Shown here piece after piece: positions 17,020 to 25,745 of a stretch of 64,000 nucleotides of DNA. How positions within the stretch are numbered: position 1 is the first letter of the stretch; each line of letters opens with the position of its first letter. Position numbers and translations under genes: made by a program. The stretch is from an uncultured Alphaproteobacteria bacterium (GTDB lineage Bacteria > Pseudomonadota > Alphaproteobacteria > Caulobacterales > Caulobacteraceae), in the NCBI GenBank assembly GCA_903909375.1, contig CAIVVM010000048.1, forward strand, positions 62,001 to 126,000. The letters are read 5' to 3'. The notes below the pieces were generated by a model. That model did not search any database. It had not been told where the DNA came from and saw nothing but the letters and a program-made list of their open reading frames with translations.

Positions 17020-20000
17020 ATGACGGTTATGACGTCGCGCGGTCGAGCCGCACTGCTTGCCACGAGCGCCTTGTGCGCCTTCGCCAGCTCGTCGGCGCCC
17101 GCCTTTGCGCAGACCGGCGCCGATCCGAATACAGTCGACGAGATCGTCGTCGTTGGCTCGCAGATCCAGGGGTCGAAGGTCACGGCGGCGCTGCCGGTCA
17201 CGCTGTTGACCACCGAGCAGATCCAGGGTGCGGCCGCGGGTTCCGGCGACGAACTTTTCCGCACCATCCCGCAAGCCGGCAATGTGACCTTCAACTCCAG
17301 CTTCCTGCCGGGGTCCTCGAATTCCGCCCGGGGCGACGTCAACTCGATCAGCCTGCGAAACCTGGGCGCGGGCAACACCCTGGTGCTGATCAATGGCCGG
17401 CGGACGGTCTACCACCCGACGACCCAGGCCGAATCGCTGGTCCCGACCTTCACCTACAACACCAACGCCATTCCGGTTGCGGGCCTGAAGAGCATCGAGG
17501 TGCTGCGCGATGGCGCCGCGGCGATCTACGGCACCGACGCGGTGGCAGGGGTCATCAACACAGTCCTTCGCGATGATCTCGACGGCGGGCAAGTAGAGTT
17601 CCAGTATGGCGCGGCCTCGGGCACGAACCTGCGCGAAGGCCGCCTGACGGGTGTTTATGGCAAGAATTTCAGCGAAGGCCGCGGCAACATCACGGTCTTC
17701 GGGTCTCTGGAGAAGCGCTCTGCCCTGCTGGCGTCTGACCAGGACTACACGGCCTCGTCCAACCGCCAGTCACTGTTCGCAGGGACCGAATTCGCCACCA
17801 CGGTCGGCCTCGACAACCGCGCGACGACCTCAGGCTTCGGCGCCTTCCAGGCCACCGGCGTGACAAGCGCGATCCGCCAGGGCACGACGGCGATCACCGG
17901 GGCCACCGGCATCTTCCACACGTCGCCGCAGTCGGTGACCTGCACGGTGGCGATCGGCCCAGGCCTCTGCGTCGTACCAGGCGCGTTCAACACCACGACC
18001 GACCGGGCCTTCCGCCCGGACACCATCGCCCAGACCAAGTCCTCGGTGATCCCCCAGGCCGACCGGGCCAACGTGTTCGTGACCGGCCACTATGACATCA
18101 ACGACGACGTCACGGTCTTCGGCGAGGCTGGCTACTACCATGCCCGCACCGAGGGGAATGTCTCCGGCTTCAACGCTGTCACGACATCGCCGGTGATCTC
18201 CATCGGGCCAAACGCCTTCTTCAACCCGTTCGGCGCCACGACGCTGGCCAATGGCCAGCCGAACCCGAACCGGCTCCCGAACCTGGTGGGCGTGCCCGCG
18301 GCGGGGCTGCGGTTGACCTTCAACTCCTACGGTCTCCTGGACCTGGGAGCCTCGCAGGTGATCGTGACCAACGACCAGTATCGGGTCCTGGGCGGGCTGA
18401 AGGGCAAGAAGTTCGGCTTCCGATGGGAAAGCGCCGCCCTCTATTCCGAGGCGACGGTGGACGACCTGTCCTATGCCCTCAACGGCACGGCCTTTTCTGC
18501 GGCGGTCAATCGGACCACCTCCGATGCCTACAATCCGTTCAACGGCATCGGCGCCGGGACGAACCTGGTCACCGGCGGAGACCAGACGCCGTCAAGCGCT
18601 GCGGCGATCGCCGGTCTGATCACCCCGATCTCGCGCTCGAACAAGACCACGCTCGCCCTGTGGGACTTCAAGGTGAGCCGGCCGGACCTGTTGACCATCT
18701 GGGCCGGAGATATCGGCCTCGCCGCCGGTATCGAGGTGCGTCGCGAAACCTATAGTGACAACCGCGACGACAATGTCGACGGGACCATCCCGTACATCGA
18801 TGCCATCACTGGCCCCATCGTCGGCGCCACGGTGGCGCTCAGCAACATTCCAGGCACCTCGGTGTCGCCGGATGTGAGCGGCCGCCGGACCGTGAAGTCC
18901 GCCTACGCCGAACTGGCCATCCCGCTGGTCTCGCCAGAGATGAACATCCCGCTGGTCAACCGCGTCGAGGTACAGCTGGCGGGTCGCGCCGAGGACTACA
19001 GCGACGTGGGCAGCGTGGCAAAGCCGAAGGTGGCCGCCGCCTGGGACATCGTCCCTGGGTTCCGTCTGCGCGGTTCCTGGTCGCAGGGCTTCAAGGCGCC
19101 CAACCTGGAACAGATCAACGTCAGCCAGGTCAGCCGCACCAACAACCGCCAGGACTACTACTTCTGCGAGGCCGACCTGCGCGCCCGGCGGATCACCAGC
19201 TTCACCCAGTGCGCCCAGTCCCGGACCACCCGCGCCGTGCGGGCCGGCAACCCTGACCTGAAGCCGGAAACGTCTGAATCCCTGTCGTACGGCATTGTCT
19301 TCCAGCCGGAATTCCTGCCGCCGGAATTTGGTCGCCTGATCCTGACCGCTGACATCTGGAAGATCCGCCAGAAGGGCATCATCGGCCTGTTCGGCGAAGG
19401 CAATGCCGTGATCCTCGACTACCTGCTGCGCCTGCAGGGTTCATCCAACCCGGCGGTGCGTCGCCTGGCGCCGACGCCTGACAACATCGCCGTCTTCGCC
19501 GGCACCGGCCTCGCCCCCGTCGGCTTCGTGGACTTCGCCGACGACAAGTACACGAACCAGCTTCCGCAGGTCGCCCAGGGTATCGATCTCGGCGTCAACT
19601 ATCGGGTCTCCACGGACAGCTTTGGTGACTTCACCCTCGACGTGAACGCCGCGCGACTGGACAAGCTCTATCAGTCGCCGACAGAAGGCCTTGCGACCCT
19701 GATCGCTGCGCGTGCGGCGGGCCAGATCAACGCCGGGACCATCATCACCGGCGGTCAGGACATCGTTGGCCAGAACGGGACGCCGGAATGGCGCGGTACA
19801 GGATCGTTCACCTGGCGCAAGGACAGCGTCACAGTGAACTGGTTCTCGACCTACACCGGCAAATACTACGACACCGGGCTGACCTACGCTGCGGGTGGCT
19901 TCTACCGTGTGCCCTCGACGTTGGTGCACAATGTGTCGCTGGCCTACACGATAGAAGACGGCAAGTACCTGCAGGGCACTCGCCTGCTCGTCGGCGCGCG

Positions 20001-20106
20001 CAATGTCTTCGACAAGAACCCGCCGCTGGTGCCCGGCGGCTTCTCGGCCACCGTCTACAATCCCTATGGCCGCTACCTCTACTTCAACGTCAAGAAGTCC
20101 TTCTAA
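17020..20106 (+). CDS. TonB-dependent outer-membrane receptor
   Basis: 1028 residues from an ATG with CAGGGG upstream. The signal peptide (to about residue 31, ending APAFAQ) is followed by a TonB-box-like VDEIVVVGS. The plug domain contains SISLRNLGAGNTLVLINGRR and GAAAIYGTDAVAGVIN. A 22-strand barrel follows, ending in an aromatic terminus (YLYFNVKKSF) for outer-membrane insertion. The barrel includes GFKAPNLEQIN and AGNPDLKPETSESLSYG, typical of the large Caulobacterales receptors. The substrate is unknown. Gamma-glutamyltransferase follows after 55 bases on the same strand and is probably co-transcribed, so gamma-glutamyl peptides are a reasonable guess. A palindrome at 16932-16945 may control it. 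Confidence 0.95.
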   Translation: MTVMTSRGRAALLATSALCAFASSSAPAFAQTGADPNTVDEIVVVGSQIQGSKVTAALPVTLLTTEQIQGAAAGSGDELFRTIPQAGNVTFNSSFLPGSSNSARGDVNSISLRNLGAGNTLVLINGRRTVYHPTTQAESLVPTFTYNTNAIPVAGLKSIEVLRDGAAAIYGTDAVAGVINTVLRDDLDGGQVEFQYGAASGTNLREGRLTGVYGKNFSEGRGNITVFGSLEKRSALLASDQDYTASSNRQSLFAGTEFATTVGLDNRATTSGFGAFQATGVTSAIRQGTTAITGATGIFHTSPQSVTCTVAIGPGLCVVPGAFNTTTDRAFRPDTIAQTKSSVIPQADRANVFVTGHYDINDDVTVFGEAGYYHARTEGNVSGFNAVTTSPVISIGPNAFFNPFGATTLANGQPNPNRLPNLVGVPAAGLRLTFNSYGLLDLGASQVIVTNDQYRVLGGLKGKKFGFRWESAALYSEATVDDLSYALNGTAFSAAVNRTTSDAYNPFNGIGAGTNLVTGGDQTPSSAAAIAGLITPISRSNKTTLALWDFKVSRPDLLTIWAGDIGLAAGIEVRRETYSDNRDDNVDGTIPYIDAITGPIVGATVALSNIPGTSVSPDVSGRRTVKSAYAELAIPLVSPEMNIPLVNRVEVQLAGRAEDYSDVGSVAKPKVAAAWDIVPGFRLRGSWSQGFKAPNLEQINVSQVSRTNNRQDYYFCEADLRARRITSFTQCAQSRTTRAVRAGNPDLKPETSESLSYGIVFQPEFLPPEFGRLILTADIWKIRQKGIIGLFGEGNAVILDYLLRLQGSSNPAVRRLAPTPDNIAVFAGTGLAPVGFVDFADDKYTNQLPQVAQGIDLGVNYRVSTDSFGDFTLDVNAARLDKLYQSPTEGLATLIAARAAGQINAGTIITGGQDIVGQNGTPEWRGTGSFTWRKDSVTVNWFSTYTGKYYDTGLTYAAGGFYRVPSTLVHNVSLAYTIEDGKYLQGTRLLVGARNVFDKNPPLVPGGFSATVYNPYGRYLYFNVKKSF

Positions 20107-20161
20107 CCGCCCTCAATGCGGCGTCTGGCCTCAGGGCCGGACGCCCGCCCGGGAGACATCC

Positions 20162-21931
20162 ATGAGCCGCCGCCAGCCGGTCCGTTACGCAGTGCTTCGT
20201 GTCGCTCTTGCGGGCGCTCTCGCATTTTCGCTTGCCGCCGGGCCTCCGGTTTTTGCGCAGGACGAGGCTGCGGCGCCGGATATCTCAAGGACCGGCGGCG
20301 ACCTGATCGGCTACCGTTCGATCCACCACCCGGTGATCGGTCGCGACGGCATGGTGGTGGCGCAGAGCCGCACTGCGGCGCGGATCGGTGCGGACATCCT
20401 GGCCAAGGGCGGAAATGCGGTCGACGCGGCCGTGGCCGTCGGTCTGGCCGAGACCATAACGCTTCCGAGGGCGGGCAACATCGGCGGGGGCGGCTACATG
20501 CTCGTCTACGATGCCGCCTCGAAGAAGACTGTCGCCATTGAATACTACGGCCAGGCGCCGCTGGGTGTGACGCCGGACTTCCTTCTGGGCGTCGACCAGA
20601 AGCTCTCCGAGGCCAAGGTCATGTCTTTCAAGGGCGTGACGGTGCCCGGCACTGTGGCGGGGCTCTATGAGGCGCACCGGCGCTTCGGCCGCCTGCCCTG
20701 GGCCCGCCTCGTCCAGCCGGCCATCGACCTGGCCTCGAAGGGCGTGGTCATGACTGACGACGAGGCCACCGCCCTCGCCCAACGCCGGACGAAGATGGCC
20801 CAGGACACTGCCGGCGCAGCGAAGATCTACCTACGCAGGGATGGCTCGGCCTACGAGCCCGGCGACGTGATGCGGAATCCGGACCTGGCCTGGACCCTGA
20901 AGCAGATCCAGTCGCGCGGCGCCGACGGCTTCTACAAGGGCCCTGTTGCGGATCGGCTGGTCGCCGGGATCAAGGCCGGCGGCGGGATCATCACCCTGCA
21001 GGATCTGGCGGCGTACCGCGTCAATGTTCTTGAGCCTGTCTGGTCTGACTATCGGGGCCATCGCATCGCCTACATGCCGCCGACGTCTGCCGCATCCAGC
21101 GTGGCGGAGGCCATGAACATCCTGGAGCAATTCCCGGTGGCCGACATGGGACAGGGCAATGTCGCCACCATGCACCTCCTCGCCGAAACGCTGAAGATCG
21201 TGAACGTCGACCGCCGCTATTCCGGCGGCGGACCGCAGTGGACCACCCCGGCCCGGGGCATCGCCAGCAAAGCCTTCGCCGCCGAGCGGGCCAAACTGAT
21301 CTCGATGTACAAGTCGCTCGACAGCAAGTCGCTGCCCGGCCTTGACCCGGGGCCCTACGAGAGCCCTGACACCACCCACTTCTCGATAGCGGACCGGGAC
21401 GGCAACGTTGTGGCCAACACCTACACGCTGACCGCCTCGTTTGGGGCGCACGTGGTCGCGCCCGGAACCGGCTTCCTGCTGAACAATTCCCTTGGGAACT
21501 TCGACTGGAGCCTGAAGCCGACAAGCCTCGGCAACCGCATCGAGCCGGGGAAGCGAGCCATTTCCACGATCTCGCCGATCATCGTGTTCAAGGACGGCAA
21601 ACCCTGGGTGGCCACCGGTACGCCCGGCGGCGGCACCATCATCGCCACGATGACCCAGATGCTGAGCAATCTCATCGACTTCAGACTGAACGTCGCAGAG
21701 GCCGCGCAGCGCCCGCGGATCTACCAGGCAGGCGTCGACGGACCACTACAGGTGGAGGAGTCCATTCCCCAGGATCTGGTCGCCGGCCTCCAGGCCAAGG
21801 GCCATCGGGTTGAACGCTCCCAGATCCTGGGCAGCACCCAGTCCATCATGATCGGGCCGGATGGCGTCATGTACGGCGCGGCCGACACGCGCCGTCCGGA
21901 CGCCGGCGCAGTGGCGGTAAAGCAGTACTGA
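20162..21931 (+). CDS. ggt: gamma-glutamyltransferase (glutathione hydrolase) precursor
   Basis: 589 residues. The signal peptide ends near GPPVFAQ, so the enzyme is periplasmic. It cleaves glutathione and other gamma-glutamyl compounds after autocatalytic cutting into two subunits. The large subunit shows VVAQSRTAARIGADILAKGGNAVDAAVAV and the IGGGGYMLVYD loop. The small subunit starts at Thr404 in the motif DTTHFSIADRDGNVV and contains NNSLGNFDW and TGTPGGGTII. The ATG at 20162 has GGGAG upstream. It follows the TonB receptor by 55 bases. The stop codon lies inside a palindrome shared with the convergent reductase gene. Confidence 0.95.
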   Translation: MSRRQPVRYAVLRVALAGALAFSLAAGPPVFAQDEAAAPDISRTGGDLIGYRSIHHPVIGRDGMVVAQSRTAARIGADILAKGGNAVDAAVAVGLAETITLPRAGNIGGGGYMLVYDAASKKTVAIEYYGQAPLGVTPDFLLGVDQKLSEAKVMSFKGVTVPGTVAGLYEAHRRFGRLPWARLVQPAIDLASKGVVMTDDEATALAQRRTKMAQDTAGAAKIYLRRDGSAYEPGDVMRNPDLAWTLKQIQSRGADGFYKGPVADRLVAGIKAGGGIITLQDLAAYRVNVLEPVWSDYRGHRIAYMPPTSAASSVAEAMNILEQFPVADMGQGNVATMHLLAETLKIVNVDRRYSGGGPQWTTPARGIASKAFAAERAKLISMYKSLDSKSLPGLDPGPYESPDTTHFSIADRDGNVVANTYTLTASFGAHVVAPGTGFLLNNSLGNFDWSLKPTSLGNRIEPGKRAISTISPIIVFKDGKPWVATGTPGGGTIIATMTQMLSNLIDFRLNVAEAAQRPRIYQAGVDGPLQVEESIPQDLVAGLQAKGHRVERSQILGSTQSIMIGPDGVMYGAADTRRPDAGAVAVKQY

Positions 21932-21951
21932 CCGGATCTGCCGGTCAGTAC
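21925..21951. terminator. bidirectional stem-loop containing both convergent stop codons
   Basis: An 11-bp perfect inverted repeat, GTACTGACCGG / CCGGTCAGTAC, around ATCTG. The left arm contains the TGA stop of the gamma-glutamyltransferase and the right arm the TGA of the minus-strand reductase. There is no T-run on either side, so it is a terminator candidate by position and stem strength. Confidence 0.6.
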
Positions 21952-23045
21952 AGCGTGGCCATCGCCGACCGGTCGAACGCGGACAGTTCGGCATGGCGAC
22001 CCTCGCGGATCTTCACCACCCACTCCGGATCCTGCAGCAGGGCGCGGCCGACGGCGACCATGTCGAAATCGCCGCGGTCCAGCATCTCTTCCAGTCGGTC
22101 CAGCGAGGCGGGCTCGGACTTCTCGCCCGCATAGCCGCCGATGAAGTCGCCGCTCAGACCCACCGAGCCCACGGTGATCGTGGGAACGCCGGTGATCTTC
22201 TTGGTCCAGCCGGCGAAGTTCAGGTCCGAACCGTCGAACTCCGGCTCCCAGAAGCGGCGCTGCGAGCAATGGATGACGTCGGCGCCGGCGTCGACCAAGG
22301 GGCCGAGCCAGGCTTCCAGCGCCTTGGGATCGTGGGCCAGCTTGACGGTGAAGTCCTGCTGTTTCCACTGACTGACGCGGATGATCACCGGATAGTCCGG
22401 TCCTACGGCCTTACGGACGGCGCGCAGGATGTCGGCGGCGAAGCGGGCGCGACCGGGGAGTTCTTTCGATCCATAGGCGTCTTCACGGACATTGGTGCCG
22501 TCCCAGAAGAACTGGTCGATCAGGTAGCCGTGGGCGCCGTGGAGCTCGATAGCATCGAAGCCCAGCGCCTTGGCGTTGGCGGCGGCGTCAGCGAAGGCGC
22601 GGATCGCGTCGGCGACCTCCTCCTCGCTCATGGGTTCGCCAAACTGCTTGCCCGGGCTGGAGTAGCCGGACGGACTGTCATAGGGGCCGGGAGGCTGCCA
22701 GGTTTCACTGCGGCTACGCACTGCGCCGACGTGCCAGAGTTGGGGTGCGATCAGGCCGCCGCCTGCGTGGACTTCATCCACGACACGCTTCCAGGCGGCC
22801 AGTTCCGCCTCCCCGTGGAACCGCGGGATGTTCGGGTCGTTGAGCGACGCCGGACGATCCACGCCAGTGCCTTCGGTGATGATCAGACCAACCTGGTTTT
22901 CGGCGCGTCGACGATAGTAAGCCGCCACCTCTTCAGTCGCCACGCCGCCCGGAGAGAACGAGCGGGTCATCGGCGCCATGACGACGCGGTTGGGGAGCGT
23001 CAGCCCCTTGAAGGTAAACGGGGTGAAGAGGACGTCGGAGGCCAT
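21945..23045 (-). CDS. NADH:flavin oxidoreductase, Old Yellow Enzyme family
   Basis: 366 residues. FMN TIM-barrel ene-reductase: the N-terminal LFTPFTFKGLTLPNRVVMAPMTR, the substrate-site GGGLIAPQLWHVGAV, the His/Asn-type pair in GFDAIELHGAHGYLIDQFFWDGTNVR, and a C-terminal FMN phosphate site with ITVGSVGL and DMVAVGRALLQDPEWV. Such enzymes reduce alkenes activated by carbonyl or nitro groups. The ATG at 23045 was chosen over longer starts because it gives the family N-terminus. It is transcribed divergently from a CYP153 gene, and a palindromic operator (23126-23141) lies between them, which suggests a joint regulon. Confidence 0.93.
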   Translation of the reverse strand: MASDVLFTPFTFKGLTLPNRVVMAPMTRSFSPGGVATEEVAAYYRRRAENQVGLIITEGTGVDRPASLNDPNIPRFHGEAELAAWKRVVDEVHAGGGLIAPQLWHVGAVRSRSETWQPPGPYDSPSGYSSPGKQFGEPMSEEEVADAIRAFADAAANAKALGFDAIELHGAHGYLIDQFFWDGTNVREDAYGSKELPGRARFAADILRAVRKAVGPDYPVIIRVSQWKQQDFTVKLAHDPKALEAWLGPLVDAGADVIHCSQRRFWEPEFDGSDLNFAGWTKKITGVPTITVGSVGLSGDFIGGYAGEKSEPASLDRLEEMLDRGDFDMVAVGRALLQDPEWVVKIREGRHAELSAFDRSAMATLY

Positions 23046-23125
23046 GAAAAATTCCCGTGAGTGTGAAGAGCCCAATGTCGTTGGACTGACGTCGCTGCGC
23101 CAGTGCAGAAATTCTGACGCCAAAG

Positions 23126-23141
23126 GTGACGCAGGCGTCAC
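23126..23141. promoter_or_regulatory. palindromic operator GTGACGC-N2-GCGTCAC between reductase and CYP153 genes
   Basis: Perfect 7-bp arms around AG, flanked by AAA on the left and TTT on the right. Seven bases later on the plus strand a TTGACA (23148-23153) looks like the -35 box of the CYP153 promoter. The arms are identical to those at 6450-6465, where a -35-like box follows at a similar distance. Position upstream of -35 suits an activator, though a repressor is not excluded. Confidence 0.65.
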
Positions 23142-23228
23142 TTTTGATTGACATGGCCGGGCCCAGGGATCAACCTCACCGTAGAACATCTGCGGGCGCT
23201 TCCGACCCGCGACCTTGGAGGATGAGCC

Positions 23229-24506
23229 ATGGACGACGGCGCCATCGACCTGAAGCGCGCAGCCCGCGAGGCCGCCTACAATATGCCGCTCGCGGACATT
23301 GATCCCAGCGATCCCGAGTTGTTCCGTAACGATACCATGTGGCCCTATTTCGAGCGCCTGCGGAAGGAAGACCCCGTCCACTGGTCGACCTCGCCGGAGG
23401 CGGAGATCGGCGGTTACTGGTCGATCACCAAGTACAACGACATCATGGCCGTGGATACGAACCACGAGGCCTTCTCGTCGGAACCGACGATCGTCCTGCC
23501 GGACCCTGATGCAGACTTCACACTGCCCATGTTCATCGCCATGGACCAGCCGAAGCACGATGAACAACGCAAGACGGTTAGCCCAGCGGTTTCACCGGTC
23601 CAGTTGATGAACCTGGAGCCCGTTATTCGCGAACGCGCCGGGGCCATTCTCGACAGCCTGCCGATCGGCGAAGAGTTCAACTGGGTGGACAAGGTCTCCA
23701 TCGAACTCACCACCATGACGCTGGCCACCCTGTTCGATTTCCCGTGGGAAGATCGCCGTAAACTGACCCGTTGGTCCGATGTCGCGACGGCGGCGCCGAA
23801 CAGCGGCCTGTTCAGCTCGGACGATCCGGAGATCGCCAAAGCCGAAGGTCGCGCCGAACTCTTTGAATGCGTCGACTATTTCCTGCGGCTGTGGAACGAG
23901 CGGGTGAACGCTCCCCCGCAGCCCGACCTGATCTCGATGCTGGCTCACGGCGAATCCACCCGCAACATGGATCGCATGGAGTACCTCGGGAACCTGATCC
24001 TGCTGATCGTCGGGGGCAACGACACGACCCGCAATTCGATCACCGGCTCGATCCTGGCGCTCAGCCAGAACCCGGAGCAGGAGCGCCTGCTTCGCGCCGA
24101 TCACAGCCTGATCCCGGCCATGGTCTCCGAAACCATCCGTTGGCAAACACCACTGGCCTATATGCGCCGTACGGCGCTGAAGGACGTGGAATTGGGCGGC
24201 AAGACCATCAAAAAGGGCGACAAGGTCGCCATGTGGTACGTCTCGGGCAACCGGGACGAAGAGGTCATCGAACGGCCCAACGACTTCTGGATCCAGCGGC
24301 CACGGGTGCGCCAGCACCTCTCGTTCGGGTTCGGCATTCACCGCTGCGTCGGCAATCGTCTGGCCGAGTTGCAGCTCAAGATCATCTGGGAAGAGATCCT
24401 GAAGCGCTTCCCGAAGATCGAGGTGATGGGGCCGCCGCGCCGCGTGCCGTCGTCCTTCGTGAAGGGCTATGAGTACCTGCCGGTGGTAATCCCAAGCAGG
24501 ACCTGA
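23229..24506 (+). CDS. cytochrome P450 of the CYP153 alkane omega-hydroxylase family
   Basis: 425 residues. It hydroxylates the terminal carbon of alkanes, fatty acids or terpenes. CYP153-specific sequences include the I-helix LLIVGGNDTTRNSITGS, the K-helix SETIRWQTPLAYMRRTAL, KGDKVAMWYVSGNRDEEVI, and the haem loop HLSFGFGIHRCVGNRLAELQ with the ligand Cys373. A GGAGG site precedes the ATG. CYP153 genes often lie with a ferredoxin and ferredoxin reductase, but none is here; instead it pairs divergently with an Old-Yellow-Enzyme gene. Downstream is a CHRD protein with its own ribosome site. Confidence 0.96.
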   Translation: MDDGAIDLKRAAREAAYNMPLADIDPSDPELFRNDTMWPYFERLRKEDPVHWSTSPEAEIGGYWSITKYNDIMAVDTNHEAFSSEPTIVLPDPDADFTLPMFIAMDQPKHDEQRKTVSPAVSPVQLMNLEPVIRERAGAILDSLPIGEEFNWVDKVSIELTTMTLATLFDFPWEDRRKLTRWSDVATAAPNSGLFSSDDPEIAKAEGRAELFECVDYFLRLWNERVNAPPQPDLISMLAHGESTRNMDRMEYLGNLILLIVGGNDTTRNSITGSILALSQNPEQERLLRADHSLIPAMVSETIRWQTPLAYMRRTALKDVELGGKTIKKGDKVAMWYVSGNRDEEVIERPNDFWIQRPRVRQHLSFGFGIHRCVGNRLAELQLKIIWEEILKRFPKIEVMGPPRRVPSSFVKGYEYLPVVIPSRT

Positions 24507-24584
24507 TTTTACAGGTTAGATTGACGTAAGGCCTCGACTGCGCTTCCGTCCCCGGACCGGGCCGGAGGCTCGAAGGAGATTGCC

Positions 24585-25022
24585 ATGACGACGTTCATCA
24601 CAAGGGCAGCCGCGCTGGCGTTCGCTGCAACAGCCGTGTTCAGCGCGCCCGCTTTCGCAGAGGAAGTCGCGCTTTCTGCGCATCTGATGGGGTCCGCAGA
24701 GAAGCCCAGCCTCGGCGATGCCGATGGCATGGGCCACGCTACGCTGAAGGTCGACGTCGCCAAGTCTCAGGTTTGCTACAACCTGATGGTGGAGGGGATC
24801 GCACCAGCCACCATGGCCCACATCCACAAGGGACCGAGCGGTTCGGCTGGACCGGTGGCAGTACCGTTGACAGCACCTGATGCTGCGGGAAAGAGCGCTG
24901 GCTGCTCGACCGCCGATCCTGCCGTGGTCACGGATCTGCTGGCCAATCCCGCCGGCTACTACGTGAACGTCCACAACGCCGAGTTCCGCGCGGGCGCGAT
25001 CCGAGGCCAGTTGTCAAAATAG
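24585..25022 (+). CDS. secreted CHRD domain protein
   Basis: 145 residues with a signal peptide ending FSAPAFA and a single CHRD domain. Visible elements are VALSAHLMGSAEKP, GHATLKVDVAKSQVCYNLMVEGI, MAHIHKGPSGSAGPV and the C-terminal YYVNVHNAEFRAGAIRGQL, the classic CHRD ending. CHRD domains are beta-rich and come from chordin; their bacterial role is undefined, with copper or matrix binding proposed for some. Two mature cysteines may pair. A GGAG site lies before the ATG. Confidence 0.9.
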   Translation: MTTFITRAAALAFAATAVFSAPAFAEEVALSAHLMGSAEKPSLGDADGMGHATLKVDVAKSQVCYNLMVEGIAPATMAHIHKGPSGSAGPVAVPLTAPDAAGKSAGCSTADPAVVTDLLANPAGYYVNVHNAEFRAGAIRGQLSK

Positions 25023-25081
25023 TTGCTGCCCGGCGCCAGGGGCGAGGTTGAAGGAATAGTCCCTAGTCCTCGAAAAGCGGC

Positions 25082-25699
25082 CTAGCGGGTCGCAGGTTTC
25101 AGGTTGCTGACCGTAGCCTTGGGCGGAATTGTCTTCGCCGCCGCCCCGCCCGGTGGCGCAGCCTTGGCTCGTGCTGGCCGTCGCTTGTCGCCTCCAGCCG
25201 CAAGGGTCGGGGGTGGCGGGTCCCACGCCGCCATCAAGCTGATCACGACCTTGGCGACGCTTTCGGCCGAGACGACCGAGCCACCGCCGCCGCTCCTGCG
25301 GCACACCAGCCTGAATGCGTTGTAGATGTCGCTCGCATTGGTCGGCGGGTTCCATTCGGGATTGGGATTGCGCTGGCTGACCAGGGTCGCGCCGGTCCGG
25401 GAGAAGGCCGTAAACTCGGTCCACCGCACAAGATTGGCGCCGCAGTCATATTCGGACAGGGTCCGAACGTAGCCCGGCACGGGAACCTCTCCCGTCATTA
25501 TGTTTCGCTGCACCCTCACTGCCCAGGCGCGGCGGACCGGACCTTCGTTGGACAGTGTCTCGACGCCTTGCGGATCGATGACAGTCCAGGCATCAGCGCC
25601 CGACTGAACGACGTAGTACGAGGCCCCAATGGCGACGGGACCAAATGCGGCCGTAGCCAGTCCGGCCAGTGCGGCGACAATCCGGGCGGCGCGCGACAT
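25082..25699 (-). CDS. secreted surface-adhesin-E-like protein
   Basis: 205 residues with an N-terminal signal peptide (about 1-24). The mature part has YYVVQSGADAWTVIDPQGVETLSNEGPVRRAWAV and CGANLVRWTEFTAFSRTG, matching the beta-rich surface-adhesin protein E type domain common in sphingomonads and Caulobacterales, with a C-terminal Lys/Ala/Pro-rich tail after residue 170. Two cysteines in the domain could form a disulfide. The function is unknown. It lies 46 bases downstream of the acyl-CoA dehydrogenase on the same strand and could be an operon tail, but no functional link is apparent. Confidence 0.6.
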   Translation of the reverse strand: MSRAARIVAALAGLATAAFGPVAIGASYYVVQSGADAWTVIDPQGVETLSNEGPVRRAWAVRVQRNIMTGEVPVPGYVRTLSEYDCGANLVRWTEFTAFSRTGATLVSQRNPNPEWNPPTNASDIYNAFRLVCRRSGGGGSVVSAESVAKVVISLMAAWDPPPPTLAAGGDKRRPARAKAAPPGGAAAKTIPPKATVSNLKPATR

Positions 25700-25745
25700 T
25701 CTGTGACTTTCGCTCAGAGCAAACCGCTGTCCCGCCCAGAACCCG

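Noticed and set aside
21945-23567. Long N-terminal extension of the Old-Yellow-Enzyme reductase (to 23567)
   Set aside because: The extension runs through the divergent promoter and into the CYP153 gene; ATG 23045 gives the family start.
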